Below, one piece after another: positions 27,530 to 36,858 of a DNA stretch of 64,000 nt (the stretch's first letter is position 1; each line of letters starts with the position of its first letter). Under the pieces are notes generated by a model. It was not told where the DNA came from. It saw only the letters and a program-made list of their open reading frames with translations, and did no database searches. Source of the DNA: Candidatus Rifleibacterium amylolyticum. GTDB taxonomy: Bacteria; Muiribacteriota; Ozemobacteria; Ozemobacterales; Ozemobacteraceae. The position numbers and the translations under genes are program-made. The stretch spans positions 434,001-498,000 of the forward strand of contig JAACJG010000002.1 in NCBI GenBank assembly GCA_009917695.1, given 5' to 3'.

Positions 27530-29766
27530 TCGTGTGAAAGATAGTCTTTTGCATCGGCAGAATGCACCAGCAGAGTTGTAGGCAGCCCTTTGAGCATTTT
27601 CTCGTAACTGTTGAACCAGTTTTCTTCCTGGTCGGCTTCTGGCAGCTCAAATCCCATAAACACGCAATCGGCGTCACCTGAATTATTGTGCAGGGTGTCG
27701 GTAAAATTTCCGCTGCAGACAACGACCTCGGCTTCGGCATCGACGCGTGCGAACTCGATCAGTTCTTCGAGAGCTTTTCTCGACTGTTCGAGTCCTTCCA
27801 GGTTCTGAATAACGCGTTTGAGAACAATACGTGAATTACCCCACTCCCAGTTATGTGACAGCAGGTGTGCCATCAGAATCATCAACGGCCCGTTCTTCTG
27901 GCCGCGCCACCAGATATCGATACGTTTCGACTTCTGCGGGTCCGGCAGACCACGATCGCAGACAAGAATCTGACTGACCTTCAGATAGGTCGCTTCGCGC
28001 AGATAAGAAACATATTTGACCGGATCGCGTGAATCACCCATCCAGCCGCAGATAAAGAGATTCGGGCGTAACGGGCCATAGGCGGATCCTTGTAGAATGG
28101 TGCGCACACCGGCCGGAACATCATCGGCGACAACAACCTGCGAAAAAGCCTGGATACACTTTTCATCGAGAAAATCGTTGAGCTGCTTACAGGCTGACTG
28201 TCGCTGCTGGCTAAGATCAGCCAGTTTGCCGATCAGTATATTGGCAAGGACAACCAGACCTCTACCGGCATTGAGCCAGACCGAGTAGGTTACCAGCGTC
28301 TCACGCGAAGACGGATTGCCGCTCAATGTCAGAATTGATGGGCGCCAGTTGCGAATGTCATCGTCGAACTGCTTGAGAATAAAAAGATTGTCTCTTATGC
28401 GTGAGTACAAAAAACCACGACGGGCATCGCCGAAGGAAATCGCCATTTTGCGTTTACGCAGATAAACCACCAGCGAAAAGAGAATGAACAAAGCCAGCAT
28501 AGCAGCCTTGAAATCGATCAACACGGCAGAGCCAAAGCTTCCGGCAAAACCAAGAAAAGCCAGAAACCAGTGAAAGAACCTGAATCGCGGTCTAAAGGAC
28601 GGATTGGCCGAGTAGGCCTCGATAAAGGCGGCCAGGTTGAGCAGACCGAAGGTGAAAAGAAAAAACATGCCCATGATTGCGGCAACATGGTTGAGGAATT
28701 GGCCGCCCGAACCGTCACCACCCAGCCATAGCAGAATAAAAGTGGCGATGCCACAAAAATACAGGGCGGCTCTCGGCTCATCGGTTTCACCATAACCTCT
28801 GGCAAAGGGTTTTAAAAAAGGAATGATCTCATCGCGCGCAATCGCCTGAAGAACTCTTGGTGCGCCAACGAAGCGTCCGAGCGCGCTCGACAGCGTTGCT
28901 GCGTAAACTCCGGCTACGACCATAAATTCCGCGCCAAACAGGGCGTTTTCGAGCATGACCTTGTAAGGCGTATCGATCAGCTCTGCCCGCAAAAAACCGC
29001 CGCCGTACAGGATTATCTGAAGAAAATAAACCAGAGTGGCAACCAGCAGGGCATACAAAGTTCCCTTCGTCATGCTTTCACCAGGTTTTTCAAGATCACC
29101 CGACATGTTTATACCGGCAATAAATCCGGTTACCGAAGGGAAATATATGGCAAAAAGAGTCCAGAAATTGCTGCTGCCCATTGGACAATTGGCCGAATAC
29201 AGGTTGGCCGCTAACCGTTCGCTCGAAAAGCTCTGATAGGCTCCAGCCAGAAAAACGAATATAGATGAAAACAAGATGGCCATAATTACATACTGTGTTT
29301 TGATGGCCCAGTCAGCCCCGACCCGCGCGATAAGAAACAGTATTGCCGCTGCCGTCAGCCCCGTATAGAGGAAATACGGCTCAAGAATCTTGAACGATTT
29401 GGTTGCCGCCTCAGCGAAGCCAAGCAGGTAAAAGCTTATCGATACTACCTGCGCCAGAAATAGCGTTATGCCGATAGCACCACCAAACTCGGCTCCCAGC
29501 ACCCGCGAAACCATAAAATAGGCACCGCCGCCCTTGACCGGCATATTAGTCGAAATAGCGCCAACTGACAGCGTCGTCAACAGAGTAATGAACTGGCAAA
29601 GCAGCAAAATTGCGATGGCGTTTATGATGCCGGCCTGGCCGACTACATAGTTTGAACGCATGAACATGATAACGCCGAAAATGGTGAGAATACTCGGCGT
29701 AAAGACTCCGCCGAAGGTACCGAACTTCAGCGTGCTGGCGCGACCAGCATAATTGGCATTGAGCAT
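27526..29766 (-). CDS. SLC12-like (cation-chloride cotransporter family) APC permease
   Basis: The N-terminal ~430 residues form an APC-fold transporter with about 12 helices. The opening segment GTFGGVFTPSILTIFGVIMF and the AISTNMPVKGGGAYF region closely resemble eukaryotic Na-K-Cl and K-Cl cotransporters. The C-terminal ~300 residues form a soluble domain like the SLC12 C-terminal domain. Bacterial members may carry K+/Cl- or amino acids; substrate is not determinable here. The ATG at 29766 follows GGGAG. Confidence 0.85.
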   Translation of the reverse strand: MLNANYAGRASTLKFGTFGGVFTPSILTIFGVIMFMRSNYVVGQAGIINAIAILLLCQFITLLTTLSVGAISTNMPVKGGGAYFMVSRVLGAEFGGAIGITLFLAQVVSISFYLLGFAEAATKSFKILEPYFLYTGLTAAAILFLIARVGADWAIKTQYVIMAILFSSIFVFLAGAYQSFSSERLAANLYSANCPMGSSNFWTLFAIYFPSVTGFIAGINMSGDLEKPGESMTKGTLYALLVATLVYFLQIILYGGGFLRAELIDTPYKVMLENALFGAEFMVVAGVYAATLSSALGRFVGAPRVLQAIARDEIIPFLKPFARGYGETDEPRAALYFCGIATFILLWLGGDGSGGQFLNHVAAIMGMFFLFTFGLLNLAAFIEAYSANPSFRPRFRFFHWFLAFLGFAGSFGSAVLIDFKAAMLALFILFSLVVYLRKRKMAISFGDARRGFLYSRIRDNLFILKQFDDDIRNWRPSILTLSGNPSSRETLVTYSVWLNAGRGLVVLANILIGKLADLSQQRQSACKQLNDFLDEKCIQAFSQVVVADDVPAGVRTILQGSAYGPLRPNLFICGWMGDSRDPVKYVSYLREATYLKVSQILVCDRGLPDPQKSKRIDIWWRGQKNGPLMILMAHLLSHNWEWGNSRIVLKRVIQNLEGLEQSRKALEELIEFARVDAEAEVVVCSGNFTDTLHNNSGDADCVFMGFELPEADQEENWFNSYEKMLKGLPTTLLVHSADAKDYLSHD

Positions 29767-29886
29767 GCATTCACTCCCAGAATTTATGCATCAGCAGATT
29801 AACATAGCACGAGATTTACCGCAATAGCCTCACTGCTGCTCGAAATCACAGCTATAACTGCACTGGCAAATTGTGCGCCAAAAGAT

Positions 29887-29916
29887 ATTGGCAAACGAAC
29901 CGGTTTTGCCTTATGC
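29887..29916 (+). promoter_or_regulatory. Possible promoter of the M48 protease gene
   Basis: TTGGCA (29887-29892), an 18-base spacer, TATGCT (29911-29916), about 50 bases before the start codon in the 197-bp gap between divergent genes. Confidence 0.4.
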
Positions 29917-29963
29917 TGTAGGCAGTAAACGTTCATATTCCGGTATCAACAAGGAGAGAGGCA

Positions 29964-30863
29964 TTGGAAAACGACATCACCATCAAACGACGCCTGAAGA
30001 CCTTCCCGAATCTCAAGGCCGAAGACTTCCAGCACCCCTGGGATCGCCAGGCCATCAGCGCACTCAGAGCTATTCCCGGTTTTGAATTTCTCGTTAAAAA
30101 GCTGATGGAAATCGGCTTCGAGCAGTTTTTCAGAATCACCAATCTGGCCAGCAACGTGCAGGTAAAGGGAAAAATGCTGCCGCGTCTGCGCGAAACCCTG
30201 CGTTATGCCGCCCGTATTCTCGACATGCAGGAACCAGATCTTTTCATCACCACCACTCCGGTGCCAAATGCCTATACTTACGGTGAAACCAAGCCATTTA
30301 TCGTGCTGACTTCCGGCCTCATCGAAGTCATGGACGAAGAAGAAATCTTCTTTATTCTCGCGCATGAACTCGGCCACATCAAATGCGGACACGTGCTCTA
30401 CAAGACCATGGCGCGCAACTTCAAGATCGTTCTCGATATCGCGGCGGCCGCCACACTTGGCGTTTCTTCGCTGATCAGCACCGGTCTGCAGCTCGCCCTC
30501 TTCGACTGGGAAAGAAAATCAGAAATGACCTGCGACCGCGCCGGCCTGCTCTGCGTACAGAATCAGCACGTCGCCAACCGCGCCTTCATGAAAATGGCAG
30601 CGGCCACGCCCAAGCTTTACAACGAAATGGACGAAGCCGAATTTTTGCGCCAGATCAGAGCTTACGAAGACGCCACCGATGAATCTTTCATCAACAAGAC
30701 CTATACAGCTCTGATAACTTCGACAATGACGCACCCGTTCCTGATCCTGCGGGCAAAACAGCTCGACAGCTGGATCAGCACCGACGAGTTCAGCAAGGTT
30801 TCCGGCATCAGCCAGGAGGAAGTTCGCGAAGATAACCCGAGCTTCTCTACTGCAGAAGCCTGA
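29964..30863 (+). CDS. M48-family zinc metalloprotease
   Basis: A 299-residue protease with the zinc motif HELGH at about residue 137 and a distal Glu in the WERKSEMTCDRAG segment (third ligand and structural Asp). There is one hydrophobic region (about 155-175), less than in HtpX, so it may be cytoplasmic or weakly membrane-bound. The start is TTG at 29964 with AAGGAGAG upstream. The substrate is unknown. It ends overlapping the convergent ankyrin gene by 17 bases. Confidence 0.88.
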   Translation: MENDITIKRRLKTFPNLKAEDFQHPWDRQAISALRAIPGFEFLVKKLMEIGFEQFFRITNLASNVQVKGKMLPRLRETLRYAARILDMQEPDLFITTTPVPNAYTYGETKPFIVLTSGLIEVMDEEEIFFILAHELGHIKCGHVLYKTMARNFKIVLDIAAAATLGVSSLISTGLQLALFDWERKSEMTCDRAGLLCVQNQHVANRAFMKMAAATPKLYNEMDEAEFLRQIRAYEDATDESFINKTYTALITSTMTHPFLILRAKQLDSWISTDEFSKVSGISQEEVREDNPSFSTAEA

Positions 30864-31413
30864 TCACTTCATCGCGTTTCTGCGAAACGGCCAGATCGAG
30901 AGCGGTCTGGCCGTTTTCTGTTTTCCAGCTCGTGTCAGCGCCAGCAGCCAGCAACGCTTTTACCGAATCTGTACAGCCCTGCTGGGCCGCAAGATGCAGT
31001 GGGGTCCAACCGTCGGCATCGGCTATATCGATAGCGGCTCCCAGTTCGATCAGCTGTTTAACTATAGGAGTACAGCCGCGGTAGGCGGCCCAGTGCAGAG
31101 GAGTCCAGCCATCGCGCTCGATGCGCCTGAAATCGGCTCCCTTCTCGATCAACATGGCAAAGGTTTCCGGCTTCGAACGGGCGGCGGTGAGATGCAAAGC
31201 GGTTACGCCATCGACATTCATCGCATCGACCTGCGCACCAGCTCGCAGTATCGCGGCAGTCGCTTCCTTAAGCCCGTGTTTGGCGGCCAGATGTAAAGGC
31301 GCTATTCCAGTTATATCGGTAGCGGTGACATCAGCGCCGGCTTCGATAAGCTGTAGAGCCAGCTTCTCGTCTTTGGCGTCGAGCGCCTGATGCAGTTTCA
31401 GTTCGTCACGCAT
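30847..31413 (-). CDS. Ankyrin-repeat protein
   Basis: A 188-residue protein made almost entirely of five ankyrin repeats, recognised by recurring GxTPLHxAAxxG-type segments (for example DGWTPLHLAAQQG). Such proteins bind other proteins; no signal peptide or other domain is present, so it is probably cytoplasmic. The ATG at 31413 has GGAG upstream. Confidence 0.9.
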   Translation of the reverse strand: MRDELKLHQALDAKDEKLALQLIEAGADVTATDITGIAPLHLAAKHGLKEATAAILRAGAQVDAMNVDGVTALHLTAARSKPETFAMLIEKGADFRRIERDGWTPLHWAAYRGCTPIVKQLIELGAAIDIADADGWTPLHLAAQQGCTDSVKALLAAGADTSWKTENGQTALDLAVSQKRDEVIRLLQ

Positions 31414-31442
31414 GTTTTCTCCAGCATGTTACAAAAGGATCA

Positions 31443-31471
31443 TTGATATACTTCTGAATTTTTATTATACT
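31443..31471 (+). promoter_or_regulatory. Sigma70-type promoter of the SPFH/zinc-ribbon gene
   Basis: TTGATA (31443-31448), a 17-base spacer, TATACT (31466-31471), about 50 bases before the start codon. Confidence 0.6.
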
Positions 31472-31523
31472 GAACTAAGTTTATACGTTCTTCGAATTTT
31501 ATGCCAGCACGGGAGGAAACGAC

Positions 31524-32687
31524 ATGGGCTTTTTTGCTAACCAGATGCGTTCAGTTATCGAGTGGAAAGATGCTGATCCCGATCTTCTGATCTGGAGATG
31601 GAACGGCACCAATGACGAGCTTAAGAATGCCTCGAAGCTCATTATCAACCCCGGCCAGGCCGCCATATTCGTGTATGAAGGCCAGATCAAGGCCATTCAC
31701 GATTACCCCGGCATGTTCGAACTGCGAACCGCCAACCTGCCCTTCTGGACCACGATCAGCAAGATCATGCAGGGCTTCACCTCTGAACACAAAGCGAATG
31801 TCTATTTTATTCGCATCACCACCTTCCTGAACCAGAAATGGGGAACCAAAGCGCCGGTTAAGTACACCGACCCGGTTTACAAGTTTCCGGTTGGGCTGCG
31901 CGCCTTCGGCAACTTCTCGTTCAACATCACCGACCCGCGCAAATTCTTCACAGAATTCGTCAGCAACGCCGAAGTTTACCCGATCAGCGCGATTCGCAAC
32001 GTCATCGTCGACCGCATCATGCAGCCACTTACCGACGTTCTCGCTCAGAGCGGCTACAGCTACGCCGAAGTAGACAGCAAGCGGATGGAGCTCTCGAAAA
32101 AGCTCAGCGAACTGGTCGCCCCTGAATTTCTGCCGCTCGGCTTCGAAATGTCTGACTTCAGAATCGAAAACACCGATTTCGACGAAAAGACTCAGGAGCG
32201 CATCGACAAAATCTCTGACAAAATGGCTGATGCACACGCTATCAATGCCATGGGCAACATCAACAATCAGGGCCTCAACGCTTACGCCACCATCGAGCGC
32301 CTCAACGCCATGAACACTGCCGCCGCCAATCCGAATGGCATGGCTGGAATGGGCGTCGGCATGGGCGCTGGCATGGGTCTCGGTGCCGGAATGGGCATGA
32401 TGGGCGGAATGGGAATGGGCGTTCAGCAGCCTCAGCAGGCAGCGGGTGCCACCGTCAGCTGCTCATGTGGAGCTTCCATGAACGCAAACGCCAAGTTCTG
32501 CCCCGAATGCGGCAAACCCAACAGCCAGGGCAAAGTTGCCTGTATCGGTTGCGGAGCCCAGATCAAAGAAGGCGCCAAGTTCTGCCCCGAATGCGGCAAG
32601 CCCCAGAGCGCCAGCTGCCCCAAGTGCAATGCAACCATCGCCGGCGGCGCCAAGTTCTGCCCCGAATGTGGTGAAAAGGCCCAGTAA
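31524..32687 (+). CDS. YdjI-like SPFH-domain protein with zinc ribbons
   Basis: Residues 1-260 match the SPFH-type 'virion core protein' family that includes B. subtilis YdjI, a membrane-stress protein acting with PspA-like factors. A Gly/Met-rich linker follows (about 270-305). The C-terminus has three zinc-ribbon modules with CxxC pairs: C-S-C-G with CPEC, CIGC with CPEC, and CPKC with CPEC. The ATG at 31524 follows GGAGG. No PspA, YdjG or YdjH gene is nearby. Terminator follows directly. Confidence 0.85.
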   Translation: MGFFANQMRSVIEWKDADPDLLIWRWNGTNDELKNASKLIINPGQAAIFVYEGQIKAIHDYPGMFELRTANLPFWTTISKIMQGFTSEHKANVYFIRITTFLNQKWGTKAPVKYTDPVYKFPVGLRAFGNFSFNITDPRKFFTEFVSNAEVYPISAIRNVIVDRIMQPLTDVLAQSGYSYAEVDSKRMELSKKLSELVAPEFLPLGFEMSDFRIENTDFDEKTQERIDKISDKMADAHAINAMGNINNQGLNAYATIERLNAMNTAAANPNGMAGMGVGMGAGMGLGAGMGMMGGMGMGVQQPQQAAGATVSCSCGASMNANAKFCPECGKPNSQGKVACIGCGAQIKEGAKFCPECGKPQSASCPKCNATIAGGAKFCPECGEKAQ

Positions 32688-32706
32688 TTCAGTTTTTTAA
32701 GCGATC

Positions 32707-32735
32707 AAAAACCGCCGGGCAACCGGCGGTTTTTT
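32707..32735. terminator. Bidirectional intrinsic terminator
   Basis: ACCGCCGG-GCAA-CCGGCGGT with flanking A and T runs, between two convergent genes. Confidence 0.88.
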
Positions 32736-32750
32736 GTTTCGATAAGTGGT

Positions 32751-35231
32751 TCAATCTGCCTGAGTTTGATCGGCAGAATCAAGGCGTATAATCTCGAACA
32801 TTTTGAAAAAGTGGGCTGATTGATAACGTGAGCGCATCATGCGCGCCGCCGTTTCGACCGCCGCCTTTTCGTCGCCGGCGAGCTGATGGATGCGATAGTA
32901 GAGAAAATCAATATTCTCTTCAACCGCGTCATAGATAACGCTGCCATATTTTTCGAGATTGCCGAACAATACCGGGGGTGGCTGGCGATGCTTTATCATC
33001 GGCGTGAAAACGTCGTGGTCGCTTCCGTCCAGGCTGTATTCGATCCAGGGAAGATCGTCGCTGAGCAGGCGGATACCGTTACCGGTATAGGCCTGCATTC
33101 CTTCTTTGTTCATCCAGAAACCGGCCAGAAAGTTTTCGATGTTATAACCGCCCTTAACGAGAAGTTCGCTGACGGCCGGCTTTTCCAGCAATTGCGAAAC
33201 GGCTATGTCATCTGGCTGCAACGGCTGATCAGAGCCGACAAGAACCCCCTGTTCGCCGATCCAGAGCAGCGAATATCTGAATGAGGCGGCAAAGGTGGCG
33301 ATGATCGATCTGAATTCGTCGAGTGTCATTGCATGGTATGGCAGCCATTGCGCGACAATGCCGCCTTCGTTCAGGCGCCTGCGACATAGCTGATAATATT
33401 CGCGCGAATAAAGATTCACTGTTCCAGCACGTTTCGGATGCAGTGGTTCGCTGGTGATTATATCGAATTTTTGCTCAGAGCTGGTCACAAAAGACCGGCC
33501 GTCATCGATGACCAGATTGAACCTGTCAGGATCTTCAGCGAAGCTGGCAAGGCCATTCCAGGGGTAAAACATCGGCAGCAGCTGCTTGACCGAAGGCGAA
33601 ATCTCGACCGTGGTGACTCTTTGCACTCTTGTATCTCTAAGACAGGTGCCGGCGGTAACACCGGTACCAAGGCAGATAACCAGCACCTGTCGTGGATCAG
33701 GATGCAACGCCAGCGGCACCAGCGACATCATTATCTGATTACGATAATGTGTGTAATCGGTGCCTGCCGCCTCGTGGTCATTGATATAAAGACTCATCTC
33801 ACCGCGCCGATTACGTGTTACCACAGCGGTCGCATCGCGGTTTTCCTGATAAACCAGCAGTTCATGCCCCGCATCTGGAACATAACCCGGATCGGGCTTT
33901 ATCATCAGCATCACAAGAATTACCCCAATAAGAGCGTAAGAGAGCCGGCCTACCACAGTTCTGAAAGCAATCAGAATAATGAAAATCGGCAGAGATCCGA
34001 TGAGAATGAAAGATCGCTGTATGCCCAGCAGTGGAATCAGCAGAAAAGTCGCGGCAAATGGCCCGAGAACTGAGCCAACCGTGTTGCATGAGTAAAAGAA
34101 TGAAGCTGCCTTAACCGGCAGACTGGCCATAACGTAACGACAGAGAACCGGGAAACAGAAACCCGACAGAAATGCCGGTGGCATGAGCAGAATGCATGCT
34201 TTTACAAACAGGTTCCAGACATGGTTGTCAAAGAAAAGTGTGTTGAGAAAGTCGAACTGCAAAAAGAGATGCGAGCTGAATATGATGTAAAGGCCCTGCA
34301 AAAACAGAGCGGCCGGCAGAATCTTCTGCTGTCGTTCAGTTGTCAGCATGCCGGCAACGTAACTGCCGACTCCGATCCAGAGGCAGAAAGCAAAAACAAC
34401 CGCCGGAAACAGATAAATATTGTTGTAAACATAAGGCAAAAAGTACATCGAATGCCTGAATACAAGGATCTCGTAGGCCATTCCGGCAAAGCCCATAAGA
34501 AAAGTCGCCAGGTAAAAGCGCCAGTAATCAGGGTTTTCGGTCGCAGCAAGGCTGCCCGGTGCGACTTGCGGTTGGGCGAAATCTTCAGATTCTGCCGCCG
34601 GATTCTGAATTTCTATTGCGCCTGCAGGCGCTGATAAACTGCCGAGCAGTAGAAAAGAAACGGCAAGCACTATATTGAGTGCGACGCCGGTCAGCGATGT
34701 CGCACGCAGACCCAGGCTGCCCATTAGATAAAAACCGGTTGCCAGCACACCGGTTGCAGCTCCGAGCGTGTTGAGGGCATAGGCATTGGCGACAGTTTTT
34801 TCGCTGCAATCAAATGGCTGCAGAATTTTTATCATCAGCGAGAAAGTGCTTCCCATAAGACTGGTCGGGATAAGCAGAATAAGAAAGGCTACAGCAAAAA
34901 CCGCCAGCGAGTATGAAGAGGTGGCATTATTGTAGAAGAAGGCGATGACTGGCCCGGCCAGCTCAACCAGAGTCGGAAAAGCTACAGCGAAAACGCCCAG
35001 CAGCAGCTGAACTCCGGCAAAAGCGGCGGCAGGCCATTGAATACGAGTAATCAGCCGCGAAGCGAGCGCAGCGCCAATCGCCATGCCACCCATAAAGCTG
35101 GCCACGACTGCGGTTGCCGAAAGGGTTGAACTGCCCAGCAGGATTTCGAGCTGCCTGACCCAGACGACCTGATAAAGAAGCGCAGCAAATCCCGAGACAA
35201 AAAAGCAGCCTAGATAAATCACCTTTTGCAT
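32751..35231 (-). CDS. Membrane-fused spermidine synthase-like protein
   Basis: An N-terminal multi-helix membrane region (about the first 480 residues, ~12 helices, with SGFAALLYQVVWVRQ at the start) is joined to a methyltransferase-fold domain like polyamine aminopropyltransferase. That domain has the GTGVTAGT glycine motif, DDGRSFV and a YSREYY segment. The true reaction of these fused proteins is mostly unknown. Start choice is uncertain: the frame reaches 35285, but TGCTACAAT at about 35265-35273 looks like an extended -10 box, which would exclude that start. I prefer the ATG at 35231 (MQKVIYLG); 35249 is possible. Confidence 0.82.
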   Translation of the reverse strand: MQKVIYLGCFFVSGFAALLYQVVWVRQLEILLGSSTLSATAVVASFMGGMAIGAALASRLITRIQWPAAAFAGVQLLLGVFAVAFPTLVELAGPVIAFFYNNATSSYSLAVFAVAFLILLIPTSLMGSTFSLMIKILQPFDCSEKTVANAYALNTLGAATGVLATGFYLMGSLGLRATSLTGVALNIVLAVSFLLLGSLSAPAGAIEIQNPAAESEDFAQPQVAPGSLAATENPDYWRFYLATFLMGFAGMAYEILVFRHSMYFLPYVYNNIYLFPAVVFAFCLWIGVGSYVAGMLTTERQQKILPAALFLQGLYIIFSSHLFLQFDFLNTLFFDNHVWNLFVKACILLMPPAFLSGFCFPVLCRYVMASLPVKAASFFYSCNTVGSVLGPFAATFLLIPLLGIQRSFILIGSLPIFIILIAFRTVVGRLSYALIGVILVMLMIKPDPGYVPDAGHELLVYQENRDATAVVTRNRRGEMSLYINDHEAAGTDYTHYRNQIMMSLVPLALHPDPRQVLVICLGTGVTAGTCLRDTRVQRVTTVEISPSVKQLLPMFYPWNGLASFAEDPDRFNLVIDDGRSFVTSSEQKFDIITSEPLHPKRAGTVNLYSREYYQLCRRRLNEGGIVAQWLPYHAMTLDEFRSIIATFAASFRYSLLWIGEQGVLVGSDQPLQPDDIAVSQLLEKPAVSELLVKGGYNIENFLAGFWMNKEGMQAYTGNGIRLLSDDLPWIEYSLDGSDHDVFTPMIKHRQPPPVLFGNLEKYGSVIYDAVEENIDFLYYRIHQLAGDEKAAVETAARMMRSRYQSAHFFKMFEIIRLDSADQTQAD

Positions 35232-35326
35232 AAATATCTTACTCTTCATGTGCTGTATTGAAACATGGCAATTGTAGCACTCCATCGCTCAGATAGCGAG
35301 CTTATACGGTTGAACAATCGAATAAC

Positions 35327-35360
35327 AGAAAACCGCCGGATTGGCCGGCGGTCTGTTTTT
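35327..35360. terminator. Intrinsic terminator after the outer-membrane protein gene
   Basis: AACCGCCGG pairs with CCGGCGGT, with A and T runs on the two sides, so it is usable on either strand. It lies 18 bases beyond the minus-strand stop at 35378. Confidence 0.75.
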
Positions 35361-35377
35361 AAGGCTTTAAGCTGAGT

Positions 35378-36670
35378 TTACTGGAAAAAGGTGGTCAGGC
35401 CGAGCACCAGGCGATAGTTGTAGCCATAGCGCTGGTCGTTGGTCACTGCGATTGGCACTGCCAGCTCGAATGCAAAGTTTTCGGTCGGAGTGTAGCGCAG
35501 ACCTGGTATTACATCGACTTTGAGACCTTCGGCGCCCCAGTCTTCACCGGCAAGTTCAGCCATTACGGTAACGTTGTGAGTATGCGGGTATTCGATACCG
35601 ATGTTGTAGTAAAACTTATCGGCCAGGCCATCAGGATAGAACTGGGTATTTGGGTCACCAGTCATGACATAGCCAAGATTGAGATGGCCGACGACTTTTT
35701 CGTAACTCTTGCTGAAAGCGGTAAAGATCTCGAAGTCGGTCTTGCCGGTACCAAGCCCCTTGCTGTCGTTACCGGTCGGGAACTTGAAACCGAGACCAAA
35801 GGCACCACGCATCTGATACTGAGGATTATCGAAGATGCGGTATTTGAAACCAAGTTTCGAATCGCCGCTGCCTGACTCAGAGATGTCGCGGGTCCAGAGA
35901 ATGCGTGATTTGATGGTGTAATCAACGACCGGAATGGTGTAAATAACCTCAAGATCGTCGGTTACTGCGTAGTTGAAGAAAATCGGCAGTTCGAGCATGT
36001 CGCCGCTTTCGTTGCTTGCCAGCTGGCGGTCGTAGACGCGATCGAGATCGAACCAGCTTGAATGAAAGCCCATCTTGAACGAACCAGCTTTGCTGACGTC
36101 AGCCGAAGTTGTGTGAGTAAGCCCGGTAAAGCCCGACATGTTACAGGCAAGCACACGGGTTACCGCTTCTTCGAGCGGAACCGTCATCATGGTATCAGAA
36201 TAGAGGGGAGGCAAAACCGTGCGTGACGGCACCGGCAAGGTAGTTACCGGCGGCAGATTGAGCGGCTCCTGTGAGTATATCTCACTGCCTCCGGCTGCGC
36301 GACCACTGCCGCTTTTCACGACAGGCGCCCTCTGCGGCCGCTGTACCGGAACCGGCGCGGCAATCTGCGAAGAAAGGCCGGATGAACTGCCACTGACGTT
36401 GCCGGTGATTGGTGGCAGACTCAGCTGCTGCGGCGCGCCTGATGAACCCGGCGCAACCGTGATTGGCGGCAGAGTTTCACTCTGTCCCAGATATTGCGGT
36501 GCATTCTGGGTCGCACTGTATTGATCGGCAGATCTGCTCATGGCAGTCTGCATCGAGCTCGAAAAGCCATTCTGCCGCACCTGCTGCTGCGAATAAGAAT
36601 AGCTCTGCGCCCAGGCCGGTGATGCCAACAGCCAGGCTGCCAATGCGACTATTGCGGTATTTCTTTTCAT
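35378..36670 (-). CDS. Putative outer-membrane beta-barrel protein
   Basis: A 430-residue exported protein. The signal peptide ends in SPAWA-Q. A low-complexity Ser/Gln/Pro-rich stretch follows (about 25-150) and then ~270 residues of alternating strands with Gly/aromatic pattern, ending in a C-terminal aromatic residue (TTFFQ), all typical of a barrel. Parts such as YRIFDNPQYQ and TPTENFAFELAVP resemble 'phenol MetA degradation-like' or transporter channel families. I cannot assign a substrate. The ATG at 36670 has GGAG seven bases before; an ATG at 36721 lacks a signal peptide context. Confidence 0.75.
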   Translation of the reverse strand: MKRNTAIVALAAWLLASPAWAQSYSYSQQQVRQNGFSSSMQTAMSRSADQYSATQNAPQYLGQSETLPPITVAPGSSGAPQQLSLPPITGNVSGSSSGLSSQIAAPVPVQRPQRAPVVKSGSGRAAGGSEIYSQEPLNLPPVTTLPVPSRTVLPPLYSDTMMTVPLEEAVTRVLACNMSGFTGLTHTTSADVSKAGSFKMGFHSSWFDLDRVYDRQLASNESGDMLELPIFFNYAVTDDLEVIYTIPVVDYTIKSRILWTRDISESGSGDSKLGFKYRIFDNPQYQMRGAFGLGFKFPTGNDSKGLGTGKTDFEIFTAFSKSYEKVVGHLNLGYVMTGDPNTQFYPDGLADKFYYNIGIEYPHTHNVTVMAELAGEDWGAEGLKVDVIPGLRYTPTENFAFELAVPIAVTNDQRYGYNYRLVLGLTTFFQ

Positions 36671-36858
36671 ACCCAGCTCCTTTGCGCCCATTCCCGCAGA
36701 TGGCCGTTTTCGACCAGCCACGACATGAACTTTTTAACAGCGTACAATACGCCGCTCGTCACATCGGCAGATGTCCGAAATATTTTTAGCTTAATTTGCC
36801 ATCCTCGAGAAAAAATTCGAGTTTTGTGGCAGAAGGACCGTCGGAATGCAATGCCAGC

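Noticed and set aside
36795-36825. CTCGA...TCGAG inverted repeat after the metal pump
   Set aside because: Stem of about 5 bp with an A-run as loop; no T-run on the correct side for the minus-strand operon.
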